Positions 34,355 through 42,636 of a stretch of DNA of 64,000 bases are shown here, piece after piece; position 1 is the first letter of the stretch, and each line of letters begins with the position of its first letter. The notes under the pieces are model-generated. The model ran no database searches, was not told where the DNA came from, and saw only the letters and a program-made list of their open reading frames with translations. The DNA is from Pantoea cypripedii. GTDB lineage: Bacteria; Pseudomonadota; Gammaproteobacteria; Enterobacterales; Enterobacteriaceae. The stretch covers positions 2,035,832 through 2,099,831 of the forward strand of contig NZ_MLJI01000001.1 in the NCBI RefSeq assembly GCF_002095535.1, written 5' to 3'. The position numbers were made by a program, and so were the translations under genes.

Positions 34355-35046
34355 ATTTACATGAAGACAGGGACGTTTGGCTGGAACTGGTGCATATCAC
34401 CGCCGATCACTTCGCGATACCGGCGGTGTATGTCGAAAAGGATTACTGGGTGACCTGGGTGCTACGTAACCTTAGCCTTTCAGCCTTCCGGGACAGATTG
34501 ATCTTTAAGGGCGGGACGTCGCTGTCAAAGGCGCATAGGCTTATTCACCGCTTTTCTGAAGATATCGATCTTGCGGTGCATGTGACGGGGATGTCAGGCA
34601 GCCAGGTGAAACAATTAATCCGGGATGCTGAGATCACCATTACCGAGGGGTTAAGTTATATCCCCAATCATCCGGCAGAATCAAAACATGGTTCTTTTCG
34701 TAAGACGTGGCATAACTATCCACGCATTATAGCGGGCGATTTTGCGCAGGCTTCTCCTCAGTTATTGCTGGAAATTAATGCCTTCACCACACCAGAACCT
34801 TTTTCACCCATGCCGATAAAGACGCTGATTGCTGAGGCACTTTTCCACATGGGACATGCTACGAGCGCAGAACGCTATGGGTTGGGTGAGTTCACGGTCA
34901 ATGTATTAAATATTGAAAGAACGGTGGCAGAGAAAATCATGGGACTGGTTCGTGCTTCCCGCGAGAAGGCACCTGATATTGCCCTGAAATCCCGCATCCG
35001 TCATATTGATGCTCAGAGCGGTTCACAAGCAACTCACCTTGTTTAA
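34351..35046 (+). CDS. AbiEii/AbiGii-family nucleotidyltransferase toxin, probably C-terminally shortened
   Basis: A 231-residue protein with the nucleotidyltransferase signature intact: GGTSLSK (54-60) and HRFSEDIDLAV with the metal pair D71/D73, then KTWHNYP and LLLEINAF. Family members are usually nearer 290-300 residues and continue after the K-S-R-I-R-H-I segment with more helices; here the protein ends 12 residues later in a Ser/Gln/Thr-rich tail, just before a REP-like element. It therefore looks shortened by a deletion or rearrangement. The toxin transfers a nucleotide to a cellular target; whether this form is still active is open. It is translationally coupled to the antitoxin gene. 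Confidence 0.83.
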   Translation: MNLHEDRDVWLELVHITADHFAIPAVYVEKDYWVTWVLRNLSLSAFRDRLIFKGGTSLSKAHRLIHRFSEDIDLAVHVTGMSGSQVKQLIRDAEITITEGLSYIPNHPAESKHGSFRKTWHNYPRIIAGDFAQASPQLLLEINAFTTPEPFSPMPIKTLIAEALFHMGHATSAERYGLGEFTVNVLNIERTVAEKIMGLVRASREKAPDIALKSRIRHIDAQSGSQATHLV

Positions 35047-35052
35047 CGCTGC

Positions 35053-35080
35053 GTAGCGGCGCGAGAAATCGCACCGCTAC
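35053..35080. repeat. Compact REP-like hairpin between the AbiE toxin and yiaJ
   Basis: GTAGCGGCGCGA-GAAA-TCGCACCGCTAC folds into a near-perfect stem with a four-base loop (one mismatch). It marks the right border of the AbiE module and may terminate both convergent genes. Confidence 0.78.
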
Positions 35081-35090
35081 CAAATTTCCG

Positions 35091-35903
35091 TCAGGTGTTG
35101 TATCCCAGTTCTTCAGAAATGGCGCGGGCGGTGGCGACCACTGGCCCCATCAGCTTTTTCACCCCGATCTGTTGCATCTTGGCGGTGGGTAACGATATCG
35201 ATACCGCGTAAGGCACGCGTTGCTGGATATCGAACACCGGGGCGGCAATGCATGACACGCCCAGTTCATTCTCTTCACGATCCATCGCCGTTTGTTGCTG
35301 GCGGATGTTTTTCAGCTCTTCCATCATTTCCGGCAGCGTGGTGATGGTGTTTTTCGTCAGTTGCTGGATGCTGTCCTGATGGCTTTGCCAGTATTCGGGC
35401 AGATAATCTTCGCTGCCCCAGGCCATAAAAATCTTGCCCATCGCCGAGCAGTACAGCGGCATATGCTGGCCGATATAGGCGCGGGTGCGCATCATCCCGG
35501 TGGTGGGTTCCAGCTTATAAATCAGGATCACATGGTCATCTTCGCGGCTGGAGAAATTGACCGTTTCTCCCACTTCTAAGTTCAGTTTTTCCAGATGCGG
35601 GGCCGCAACATGGATGATGTTGAGTGAGGAGAGCGCCTTCTGCCCGACTGAAATAAATTTGGTGGTTAAGCGATAGCTGCCGGGCGAAGGGGCCTGGGTG
35701 ACATAACCACTGCTGTGTAACCCCTGCAACAGGCGGTGCACGGTACTCTTGTTCATGCCGGACAGCTCGGAAAGATGGGCCAGCGGGCATCCGTTGGGGT
35801 AATTGCTTAACAGTTCAATCAGTTGCAATCCACGAAACAGGCTCTGCGTCCCCAACGGCTTGTCACTCTTTTCTTCCTTTGCTTTATCCACTTTAACCAC
35901 CAT
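35091..35903 (-). CDS. yiaJ: IclR-family regulator, YiaJ (PlaR)-like
   Basis: A 270-residue IclR protein. The N-terminal winged helix (SLFRGLQLIELLSNYPNG, MNKSTVHRLLQGL) and the effector domain (NFSSREDDHVILIYKLEP, RTRAYIGQHMPLYCSAMGK, MDREENELGVSCIA) are nearly those of E. coli YiaJ as I recall it. YiaJ/PlaR controls the yiaK-S operon for plant-derived L-ascorbate/2,3-diketogulonate-type compounds. ATG 35903 is preceded by AGGAAG. It is divergent from the ABC transporter operon, and matching GRAAT-N3-ATTYC sites stand before that operon and before yiaK. Confidence 0.9.
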   Translation of the reverse strand: MVVKVDKAKEEKSDKPLGTQSLFRGLQLIELLSNYPNGCPLAHLSELSGMNKSTVHRLLQGLHSSGYVTQAPSPGSYRLTTKFISVGQKALSSLNIIHVAAPHLEKLNLEVGETVNFSSREDDHVILIYKLEPTTGMMRTRAYIGQHMPLYCSAMGKIFMAWGSEDYLPEYWQSHQDSIQQLTKNTITTLPEMMEELKNIRQQQTAMDREENELGVSCIAAPVFDIQQRVPYAVSISLPTAKMQQIGVKKLMGPVVATARAISEELGYNT

Positions 35904-36125
35904 CCACGCTTCCTCTCAGTTTTCCTGCTCCGGTAAAAGAGCAGTCGCCAGATGTTAACTCAGACACTTCAGCCTGGGAATCCTTCGCCAGTTTTAGTGT
36001 GACTTTTCGCGAAAATCCACCCCGCAGGAAGTGAGTGATGCATCACAATTCCGCAACAGAAAATATAACTACCTGTTTATTAATGGATTATATCCCGCTC
36101 ACTTCTTTGCTTTTCGTGCGCGTCA

Positions 36126-36154
36126 GGAATAGTATTTTTTGGAATCGTATTTCG
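36126..36154 (+). promoter_or_regulatory. Tandem IclR-type operator candidates before the ABC operon
   Basis: GGAAT-CGT-ATTTC (36141-36153) has the same GRAAT-N3-ATTYC plan as the site at 41091-41103. A weaker copy GGAAT-AGT-ATTTT begins 15 bp earlier (36126). The 323-bp region between yiaJ and the ABC operon otherwise shows only AT-rich promoter-like sequence and no gene. Confidence 0.5.
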
Positions 36155-36227
36155 CATGTTGAAATTTAGCGGTGTTTTCAGGTTGTCGCCGCTTTTGATG
36201 CTCACCAGGAGTTTGCAGGAGGCTGTA

Positions 36228-37754
36228 ATGCAGCATAGCCCGGGAACACCGGTTCTTACTCTGAGCCATATCACCAAACGCTTTGGCGGCAATCCCGCCG
36301 TGAATGATGTCAGCCTGGCGGTTTATCCCGGCGAAGTCGTTGCCCTGCTGGGAGAAAACGGCGCCGGAAAATCCACCCTGATTAAAGTGCTGGCCGGTGT
36401 CTACAACCGTGATGAGGGAGATATCCGTTTTCACGATACCAGTATCGGCTCTGCCGCCAGCCTGAAAACGGCGACGCACCAGCCGATTGCGTTTATTCAT
36501 CAGGATCTCGGTCTGATCGAATGGATGACGGTGGCGGAAAATATGGCGCTGGTGATGGGGTTTACCCGTCGTCTGGGGCTGATTGACTGGCGTGCCGTAC
36601 GTGAACGTTCACGGGCCGCGCTGGAGGAAGTGGGCATCGTACTGGACCCGGATGCCCGCGTGTTCGAACTGTCGCGTACCGAAAAGTCACTGCTGGCGAT
36701 TGCGCGTGCCGTGGCGGTCAATGCGGAAGTGCTGGTGCTCGATGAACCGACCGCCTCGTTACCTGCCAATGATGTGCGCCATCTGTTTGACGTGATTAAC
36801 CGGCTGAAAAGCCGCAAGGTCGGCATGATCTACGTGACTCACCGCCTCGATGAAGTGATCGAAATTTCCGACCGTATCTGCGTGATGCGCGATGGCAAAC
36901 ATGTGGCGGAAGGCAACACCGCTGACTATCAACTGCATGATCTGGTGGAGATGATTGTCGGTGAAGCGCTGGAGGGCAACCAGCGGCAGCCGTTACCTGA
37001 GGCGCAAAAACCGGTGCTGGTGCTGGACCAACTGTGTATTGATGAAGTGGGGCCGGTCAGCTTCAGCCTGCAACCCGGCGAAATGCTGGCGCTGGCAGGT
37101 TTACGCGGAGCCGGGCAGGAGGAGATTGGCCGCCTGCTGTTTGGTTTGCGTCAGGCCACCGCAGGCAGCATCCACTTTCGCGATCAACCCTATCAGCCAC
37201 AAACCCCGCAGCAGGCAATGGCGGCTGGCGTATCGCTGGTGGCAGGCGACCGTACCGGCGAAAGCCTGGTGATGTCGATGAGTGTGCGTGAAAACCTGTT
37301 TCTTAATCCCTGCGCCAGTGGCCATCGGCTGCTGTCACGCTACGGACGTCGCGCCGAAATCGGGGCCAGCTGGTGGAAGGTGCAGCTGTTCGATGTGCGG
37401 CCTAAAGACGTCAACCTGGATATCAGCGCCTTGTCCGGCGGCAATCAGCAGAAAGTGGTGATGGCGCGCTGGATGCACCTCAACGCCCCGTTATTGATTC
37501 TGGAAGATCCGACCGCTGGTGTGGATGTCGGTGCGCGGGAAGAGATCTATCACCTGCTAAATAAGGCGCTGGCTGATGGCATCGCGGTGCTGGTGATTTC
37601 CAATGACCTCGAAGAGATCGCCCATATCTGCAACCGCGCACTGGTGTTTAACCGTGGCCAGGTGGTGGGCGAATTAAAAAATGAACAGGTGACCTTTGCC
37701 GGTTTGCTGGAGCTGGCCTCTGCCAGCAGCGCTGCCCCATTAACCACCGTCTGA
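36228..37754 (+). CDS. Sugar ABC transporter ATPase, RbsA-type double cassette
   Basis: A 508-residue protein with two ABC cassettes. The first has Walker A GENGAGKST, a degenerate signature (LSRTEKS) and Walker B LVLDEPTAS. The second has a non-canonical Walker A (GLRGAGQEE), the signature LSGGNQQK and LILEDPTAGVD. Asymmetry of this kind is normal in ribose/galactose-type importers. ATG 36228 follows GCAGGAGG; a start at 36156 would lie in the operator region. It is first of a four-gene unit with permease, binding protein and lactonase. The substrate is likely a plant-derived sugar acid or its lactone, given the yia context (inference). Confidence 0.93.
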   Translation: MQHSPGTPVLTLSHITKRFGGNPAVNDVSLAVYPGEVVALLGENGAGKSTLIKVLAGVYNRDEGDIRFHDTSIGSAASLKTATHQPIAFIHQDLGLIEWMTVAENMALVMGFTRRLGLIDWRAVRERSRAALEEVGIVLDPDARVFELSRTEKSLLAIARAVAVNAEVLVLDEPTASLPANDVRHLFDVINRLKSRKVGMIYVTHRLDEVIEISDRICVMRDGKHVAEGNTADYQLHDLVEMIVGEALEGNQRQPLPEAQKPVLVLDQLCIDEVGPVSFSLQPGEMLALAGLRGAGQEEIGRLLFGLRQATAGSIHFRDQPYQPQTPQQAMAAGVSLVAGDRTGESLVMSMSVRENLFLNPCASGHRLLSRYGRRAEIGASWWKVQLFDVRPKDVNLDISALSGGNQQKVVMARWMHLNAPLLILEDPTAGVDVGAREEIYHLLNKALADGIAVLVISNDLEEIAHICNRALVFNRGQVVGELKNEQVTFAGLLELASASSAAPLTTV

Positions 37755-37776
37755 AAAGGAAGGCAGGAGAAAAATT

Positions 37777-38877
37777 ATGTCGAAAACATCCGTAAAATCC
37801 ACCGCGCTGGAGCAGCGGGTAAACCTGGCTCAGCATGGCTTTGCCCCCTGGTCGATGCAGATTATGACGCGCTATGGCCTGCTGTTGCTGTGCGTGCTGC
37901 TGACCCTGCTATTTTCCGTGCTGTCACCGTCGTTCGCCACCATGCTGACCTTACAGGCGATTCTTGCCAGTAAAGCCAAAATTGCCTTACTGGCACTGGC
38001 TGCCACGCTGCCGATGATCGTCGGCAAGATCGACCTTAACGTCGGTTTCGGCATTGTGCTGTGGCACATCCTCGCCATCACCTTACAGGTGGAATATGGC
38101 TTCTCGTGGCAGATGGCGGTGCTGACGGTGCTGGCGATCTCGGCGTTGTATGGCCTGCTTAACGGCATTCTGGTGGCGTTAGCGGATATCGATAGCTTTG
38201 TCGCTACCCTCGGTTCCGGCACCGTACTGTACGCGGTGGCGTTGTGGCACTCCGGTGGACGCCAGATTGTTGGCGATCTGCCCGATGCTTTCAGCGCGCT
38301 GCACCATACCGAGCTGTTCGGTATCCCGATTGGCGCGTTCTATGTGCTGGCTGTGGCAATCGTGCTGTGGCTGATCACCGAACATACCCCGCTGGGTCGT
38401 TGCATGTATGCGGTCGGCGGCAATCCCACGGCGGCGCGCCTGAACGGTATCGCGGTGAACAAATACATCATCGGCACCTTTATCGCCTCCAGCGTCCTCA
38501 CCGGTTTCAGTGGCGTACTGATTGCTGCCGAACAGGGTGTCGGCCAGGCCAGCGTCGGGATGGATTATCTGTTGCCTGCGCTGGTGGGGGCGTTCCTCGG
38601 CAGTACCACCATCCGTCCGGGACGGGTGAACGTCTGGGGCACCGTGGTGGGTATTGCGATTCTCGCCATCGGTATTGCCGGTATTCAGCAGTTTGGCGGT
38701 GACTTCTGGGTCGAACCGTTGTTCAACGGGGCTACGCTGCTGCTGTCGATCACCCTTGCCGGTTACGCCCAGCGTCGCCGCATGTTGAACCAAAAAGCGG
38801 TGGTGCGCAGCCAAAGCGCGCCTGCCTCTGCACCTGACCATAAACAAAAAACCATCACACCAGGGAATTCATTATGA
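37777..38877 (+). CDS. Sugar ABC transporter permease, RbsC-type
   Basis: A 366-residue membrane protein with about nine to ten hydrophobic segments. It carries the BPD_transp_2 signature region GRCMYAVGGNPTAARLNGI and the following helix, typical of ribose/xylose-type permeases. The N-terminal ~30 residues are polar and cytoplasmic. AGGAG stands ahead of ATG 37777. The stop overlaps the binding-protein start by 4 bp. It forms the inner-membrane channel for the ATPase encoded upstream. Confidence 0.92.
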   Translation: MSKTSVKSTALEQRVNLAQHGFAPWSMQIMTRYGLLLLCVLLTLLFSVLSPSFATMLTLQAILASKAKIALLALAATLPMIVGKIDLNVGFGIVLWHILAITLQVEYGFSWQMAVLTVLAISALYGLLNGILVALADIDSFVATLGSGTVLYAVALWHSGGRQIVGDLPDAFSALHHTELFGIPIGAFYVLAVAIVLWLITEHTPLGRCMYAVGGNPTAARLNGIAVNKYIIGTFIASSVLTGFSGVLIAAEQGVGQASVGMDYLLPALVGAFLGSTTIRPGRVNVWGTVVGIAILAIGIAGIQQFGGDFWVEPLFNGATLLLSITLAGYAQRRRMLNQKAVVRSQSAPASAPDHKQKTITPGNSL

Positions 38878-39974
38878 AAAATAAGGTATTGGGTCTGACA
38901 TTTGCCGCCATGCTGGTGGCATCAGCGACCGCGCACGCAGACAGTTACCTCGACCAGGCGACCGCGGCAGTGGCAAAAGCCACCGCCAGCTCCAGCACCT
39001 GGGATGGGCCGACCACCGGACCAAAACTGCAGGCCAACAAGAAAATCATTTTTATCGCGTCCGACATGAAAAACGGCGGGGTGCAGGGAGTGCAGCAGGG
39101 ATTAAGCGAGGCGGCTAAGGTGGCGGGCTGGAAGCTGGAAACCCTCGATGGCGGCGGCTCGGTCAAAGATCAGCTCGCGGCGCTGAATCAGGCGATTGCC
39201 CAGCGTCCGGACGGCATTGTGATTGGTGGCTGGAACCCGAACGTGGCGAAAATCCCGCTGAAAAAAGCCAGGGAACAAAAAATCGTGCTGATGGCGTGGC
39301 ATGCCGAACCGCAACCGGGACCGATTGAGAAATACGGCGTGACGGACAATATCACCTCGGATTCCAACGAGGTTGCGCGCCTGGCGGCGCAGTATGCCGT
39401 GGTGCGTTCGGGAGGCAAGGCGCAGGTGCTGATCTTTACCGATTCGCTCTATCAAATCGCGCTGGATAAGGCCAACACCATGAAGCAGGAAATTGAAAAG
39501 TGCAGCGGTTGTAAGGTGGTTGAGTTTATCGATACGCCGCTGGCCGATACCGCCAACCGTATGCCGTCCATGACCTTCAGCCTGTTGCAGAAGTACGGCG
39601 ATCATTTCCAGTATGCATTGTCGATCAATGATCTCTATTTCGACTTTATGGCACCGGCACTGAAAACCGCTGGCAAAGGCGGCAAAAATGCGCCGTTTAA
39701 TATCTCGGCAGGAGACGGTTCCATTTCTGCCTTCCAGCGCATCCGCAATGACGACAGCCAGATTGCCACGGTAGCAGAACCGCTCAAGCTGCATGGCTGG
39801 CAATTGCTGGACGAATTTAACCGTGCCTTTGCCGGACAGCCGTCATCGGGTTATGTCACGCCAGCACATCTGATCACCAAAGAAAATATCGCCAATGACG
39901 GCGGGCCGCAGAACAACTATGACCCGGCCAATAACTACCAGGGTCATTACAAAGCCATCTGGGGCGTGCAGTAA
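38874..39974 (+). CDS. Periplasmic sugar-binding protein of the ABC importer
   Basis: A 366-residue protein with a signal peptide (MKNKVLGLTFAAMLVASATA, cut near HADSY). The mature part is a type I periplasmic-binding fold (KKIIFIASDMKNGGVQGVQQG, LNQAIAQRPDGIVIGGWNP, then the second lobe after VTDNITSDSNEVARLAAQY). An EKCSGCK pair of cysteines may form a disulfide. The ligand is not evident; the neighbours (SMP-30 lactonase, yia operon) suggest an aldonate/lactone or a pentose-like sugar. It is coupled to the permease by an ATGA overlap. Confidence 0.9.
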   Translation: MKNKVLGLTFAAMLVASATAHADSYLDQATAAVAKATASSSTWDGPTTGPKLQANKKIIFIASDMKNGGVQGVQQGLSEAAKVAGWKLETLDGGGSVKDQLAALNQAIAQRPDGIVIGGWNPNVAKIPLKKAREQKIVLMAWHAEPQPGPIEKYGVTDNITSDSNEVARLAAQYAVVRSGGKAQVLIFTDSLYQIALDKANTMKQEIEKCSGCKVVEFIDTPLADTANRMPSMTFSLLQKYGDHFQYALSINDLYFDFMAPALKTAGKGGKNAPFNISAGDGSISAFQRIRNDDSQIATVAEPLKLHGWQLLDEFNRAFAGQPSSGYVTPAHLITKENIANDGGPQNNYDPANNYQGHYKAIWGVQ

Positions 39975-39988
39975 CGGAGGCCAACATC

Positions 39989-40822
39989 ATGCAGGTCGAA
40001 AAACTCTGTTCTCCTGCCATCTGGGCCGAAGGCCCGGTGTGGCTGCCACAGCAGGATGCGGTGGTGTTTAGTGATGTGAAGGGCAACCGCATGTTCCGCT
40101 GGCAGCGCAACGGCGAACTCAGCCTGTGGCGTGCCAGCTCCAGCTATGCCAACGGCAACGCCCGCGATCAGGCGGGCCGGGTGGTGAGCTGTGAACATGG
40201 TCGTCGCGGCATCAGCCGTACTGAACATGACGGCAGCGTTACCATGCTGGTGGATCGGGTTGAAGGGAAGCGCTTCAACTCACCTAATGATGTGGTGGTG
40301 CGCTCGGATGGCACCATCTGGTTCACCGATCCGCCTTACGGCATCATCAACGATGAAGAGGGGTTTCACGCCCATAGCCAGGTGATTGGCTGCTATCTCT
40401 ACTGCTTCGATCCGGCCAGTGGACAGCTCAGTATTGCCGCCAGCGATTTGCAACGCCCGAATGGTCTGGCGTTTTCCCCGGATGAAAGCCTGATGTATGT
40501 GGCCGATATGTCCATCGTGGATTTCCCGACACTGGGCCGCCGTCAGCTGCGGGTGTACCAGGTGGATGGCCGGGAACTGGTGGCGGGGAGGTTCTTTGCT
40601 GACGTGGCTCCGGGTTTCCCCGATGGCTTCTGTGTCGATAGTAATGGCGATATTTACTGTAGCTGCGCCGACGGGGTGATTATCTTCGACCGGCACGGTG
40701 AGACCATCGGCAAGATTCCGCTGCCGGAACGGGTATCGAACTGCACGCTCGGTGGCCCGGAAGGTAACGAACTGTATATCACCGCCACCACGTCGTTGTA
40801 TCGGGTGCATATCCGGATGTAA
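39989..40822 (+). CDS. SMP-30/gluconolactonase/LRE-family lactonase
   Basis: A 277-residue six-bladed propeller enzyme. The metal-binding residues of the family are visible: E in IWAEGPVW, N in FNSPNDVVV, and D in PDGFCVDSNGDIYC; N in GNARDQAG belongs to the substrate site. These cytoplasmic enzymes open sugar lactones (gluconolactone, L-gulonolactone and others). It is the last gene of the ABC unit, 14 bp after the binding-protein gene, with ACGGAGG before ATG. It likely hydrolyses an imported lactone, or one made during its oxidation, and feeds the yia pathway (inference). Confidence 0.9.
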   Translation: MQVEKLCSPAIWAEGPVWLPQQDAVVFSDVKGNRMFRWQRNGELSLWRASSSYANGNARDQAGRVVSCEHGRRGISRTEHDGSVTMLVDRVEGKRFNSPNDVVVRSDGTIWFTDPPYGIINDEEGFHAHSQVIGCYLYCFDPASGQLSIAASDLQRPNGLAFSPDESLMYVADMSIVDFPTLGRRQLRVYQVDGRELVAGRFFADVAPGFPDGFCVDSNGDIYCSCADGVIIFDRHGETIGKIPLPERVSNCTLGGPEGNELYITATTSLYRVHIRM

Positions 40823-40835
40823 TGCGGCACGTTCC

Positions 40836-40906
40836 GTAGCGGCGCGATTTATCGCGCAATATCGTGCGCGATGTCCGAAAACCTGCGCGATAAATCGCGC
40901 CGCTAC
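40836..40906. repeat. Pair of inverted REP-like elements between the ABC unit and yiaK
   Basis: A + unit (40836-40857) and a - unit (40885-40906) with the GCGCGATTTATCGCGC-type core face each other across 27 bp, a BIME-like layout. The remaining gene-free stretch to 41146 holds an IclR-type site but no gene. Confidence 0.82.
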
Positions 40907-41089
40907 CAATATGTGCCAGTCTGTATGCGTCGGGTCATGTTCCCCCTTGATCCGGCTTCCCCACGCCTGAAGATCGGCCAGTTTGCGGGCGATCACAAAA
41001 GCAGATTAAATTTTTATTTCATTGATTTTTAAGTAAAAAATTCCCACCCATTTCTTTGACTCTCCACGGCTTTCCCCATACGATTTATT

Positions 41090-41104
41090 TGAAATGACAT
41101 TCCA
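41090..41104 (+). promoter_or_regulatory. IclR-type operator candidate before yiaK
   Basis: TGAAATG-A-CATTCCA is a 15-bp near-perfect palindrome (two mismatched pairs besides the centre) 42 bp upstream of the yiaK start. Its GRAAT-N3-ATTYC plan matches the site before the ABC operon and is typical of IclR-family (KdgR/YiaJ-like) operators. Confidence 0.58.
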
Positions 41105-41146
41105 ACATATGAAATTTAAAGCATAGCGCTGGGGAGTGAGTGCCGT

Positions 41147-42145
41147 ATGAGAATCAGTTATCAGCAGTTGTATGAGGAATTCCTGCGTGTCCTGTTAAGC
41201 CGCAAGGTGCCACAGGATAAGGCCACCGACTGTGCGGCGATGTTTGCCGAAACCAGTCTCAACGGCGTCTATTCTCATGGCGTAAATCGGTTCCCGCGTT
41301 TTATTCAGCAGCTGGATGCCGGGCATATCGTGGCTGACGCCACGGCAAAAAAAGTGCTGTCGCTGGGGGCTATCGAGCAGTGGGATGCACAACGCGGCAT
41401 CGGCAATATCACCGCTCGCAACATGATGGATCGCGCTATCGAGCTGGCCAGCGATCACGGCATTGGGCTGGTGGCGCTGCGCAACGCGAATCACTGGATG
41501 CGTGGCGGCAGCTACGGCTGGCAGGCGGCAGAGAAGGGGTTTGTCGGCATTTGCTGGACTAACTCGATTGCGGTGATGCCGCCGTGGGGCGCGAAAAACT
41601 GTGCTATCGGCACCAACCCGCTGATTGTCGCAGTGCCTGGCGAGCCGATCACCATGGTGGATATGTCCATGTCGATGTTTTCCTACGGCATGTTGGAGGT
41701 GAACCGTCTGGCGGGCAAAACCCTGCCGGTGGATGGCGGTTTCGACGATGAAGGCAACTACACCCGCGATCCTGGCACCATCGAAAACAACCGCCGCATC
41801 CTGCCGATGGGCTACTGGAAAGGCTCGGCGCTGTCCGTGGTGCTGGATATGCTCGCCACGTTGCTCTCCAACGGCGCATCCGTCACCGAAGTCACCGAAG
41901 ACAACGGCGACGAATTTGGCATCTCGCAGGTGTTTATCGCCATCGATGTTGACCGCCTGATCGATGGCGAAACCCGCGACCACAAACTGCAACGCATTCG
42001 CGCGTCAATTACCGGCGCGGAACCTGCTGACAGCCAGCAGGCGGTGCGTTTGCCGGGCGAAAGATTCCCGGTGCTGCGGGCGGAAAACCAGCGCCTCGGC
42101 ATCCCAGTGGATGAGCGTGTCTGGACACGCATCCAGGCGCTGTAA
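41147..42145 (+). CDS. yiaK: 2,3-diketo-L-gulonate reductase
   Basis: A 332-residue malate/L-lactate dehydrogenase-fold (Ldh family) oxidoreductase, the same length as E. coli YiaK (DlgD). Long segments agree with that enzyme as I recall it: [46 protein letters not shown], and GGFDDEGN. The reaction is NAD(P)H-dependent reduction of 2,3-diketo-L-gulonate to 3-keto-L-gulonate. It is the first gene of a seven-gene operon and follows the operator-like site at 41090. GGGGAGTGAGTGCCGT stands ahead of ATG. Confidence 0.94.
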   Translation: MRISYQQLYEEFLRVLLSRKVPQDKATDCAAMFAETSLNGVYSHGVNRFPRFIQQLDAGHIVADATAKKVLSLGAIEQWDAQRGIGNITARNMMDRAIELASDHGIGLVALRNANHWMRGGSYGWQAAEKGFVGICWTNSIAVMPPWGAKNCAIGTNPLIVAVPGEPITMVDMSMSMFSYGMLEVNRLAGKTLPVDGGFDDEGNYTRDPGTIENNRRILPMGYWKGSALSVVLDMLATLLSNGASVTEVTEDNGDEFGISQVFIAIDVDRLIDGETRDHKLQRIRASITGAEPADSQQAVRLPGERFPVLRAENQRLGIPVDERVWTRIQAL

Positions 42146-42159
42146 CGGAGGAGCTACCG

Positions 42160-42636
42160 ATGATTACCGGACATATCGCGAACACTGACGCCCGTCATTA
42201 TCCACCGGCAATCGCCCAGGCGATTGCGTATCTCGCCAGTCACGATCTGGCAAACATCGCCGCCGGACGCTACGTAGACAGCGCCACCGGCTGGCAGGTG
42301 CAGGTGCTGGATCTGCAAACCGCCCCGGCGCAGGAAAACTACCCGGAAGCCCATCGCCACCATATTGATGTGCAATATCTGGTGTCGGGTGACGAGGTGA
42401 TTGGCGTGGCGAATCAGCCTGCCAGTCTGAGCATCCATCAACCCTATGATGCAAACCGCGACATCATTTTTTATCAGCATGCGCCGGATGAAACCCTGAT
42501 CCGCATGGTGCCCGGCACCTTTGCGGTGTTCTTCCCGCAGGATATTCACCGCCCTAACTGCGCGCCGCACCAGCCTGCGGCGATCCGCAAGGTGGTGGTG
42601 AAGATCCCGACTACCGCACTGGAGGGAACAGCATGA
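42160..42636 (+). CDS. yiaL: YiaL-like (YhcH/YjgK/YiaL family) protein
   Basis: A 158-residue cupin-like protein of the YhcH/YjgK/YiaL family. Family marks are the PEAHRHHIDVQYLVSGDE segment with probable metal-binding His and Glu, and the later FFPQDIHRPN. These proteins are thought to bind sugar-acid intermediates, possibly as anomerases or isomerases. It lies 14 bp after yiaK with CGGAGGAG ahead of ATG, and it overlaps the following MFS gene by 4 bp. The position matches yiaL in the E. coli operon. Confidence 0.91.
   Translation: MITGHIANTDARHYPPAIAQAIAYLASHDLANIAAGRYVDSATGWQVQVLDLQTAPAQENYPEAHRHHIDVQYLVSGDEVIGVANQPASLSIHQPYDANRDIIFYQHAPDETLIRMVPGTFAVFFPQDIHRPNCAPHQPAAIRKVVVKIPTTALEGTA

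Noticed and set aside
35003..35046. Simple frameshift as the cause of the short AbiEii toxin
   Set aside because: The other frames after the break do not restore a convincing family C-terminus before the REP element, so a deletion/rearrangement is preferred.
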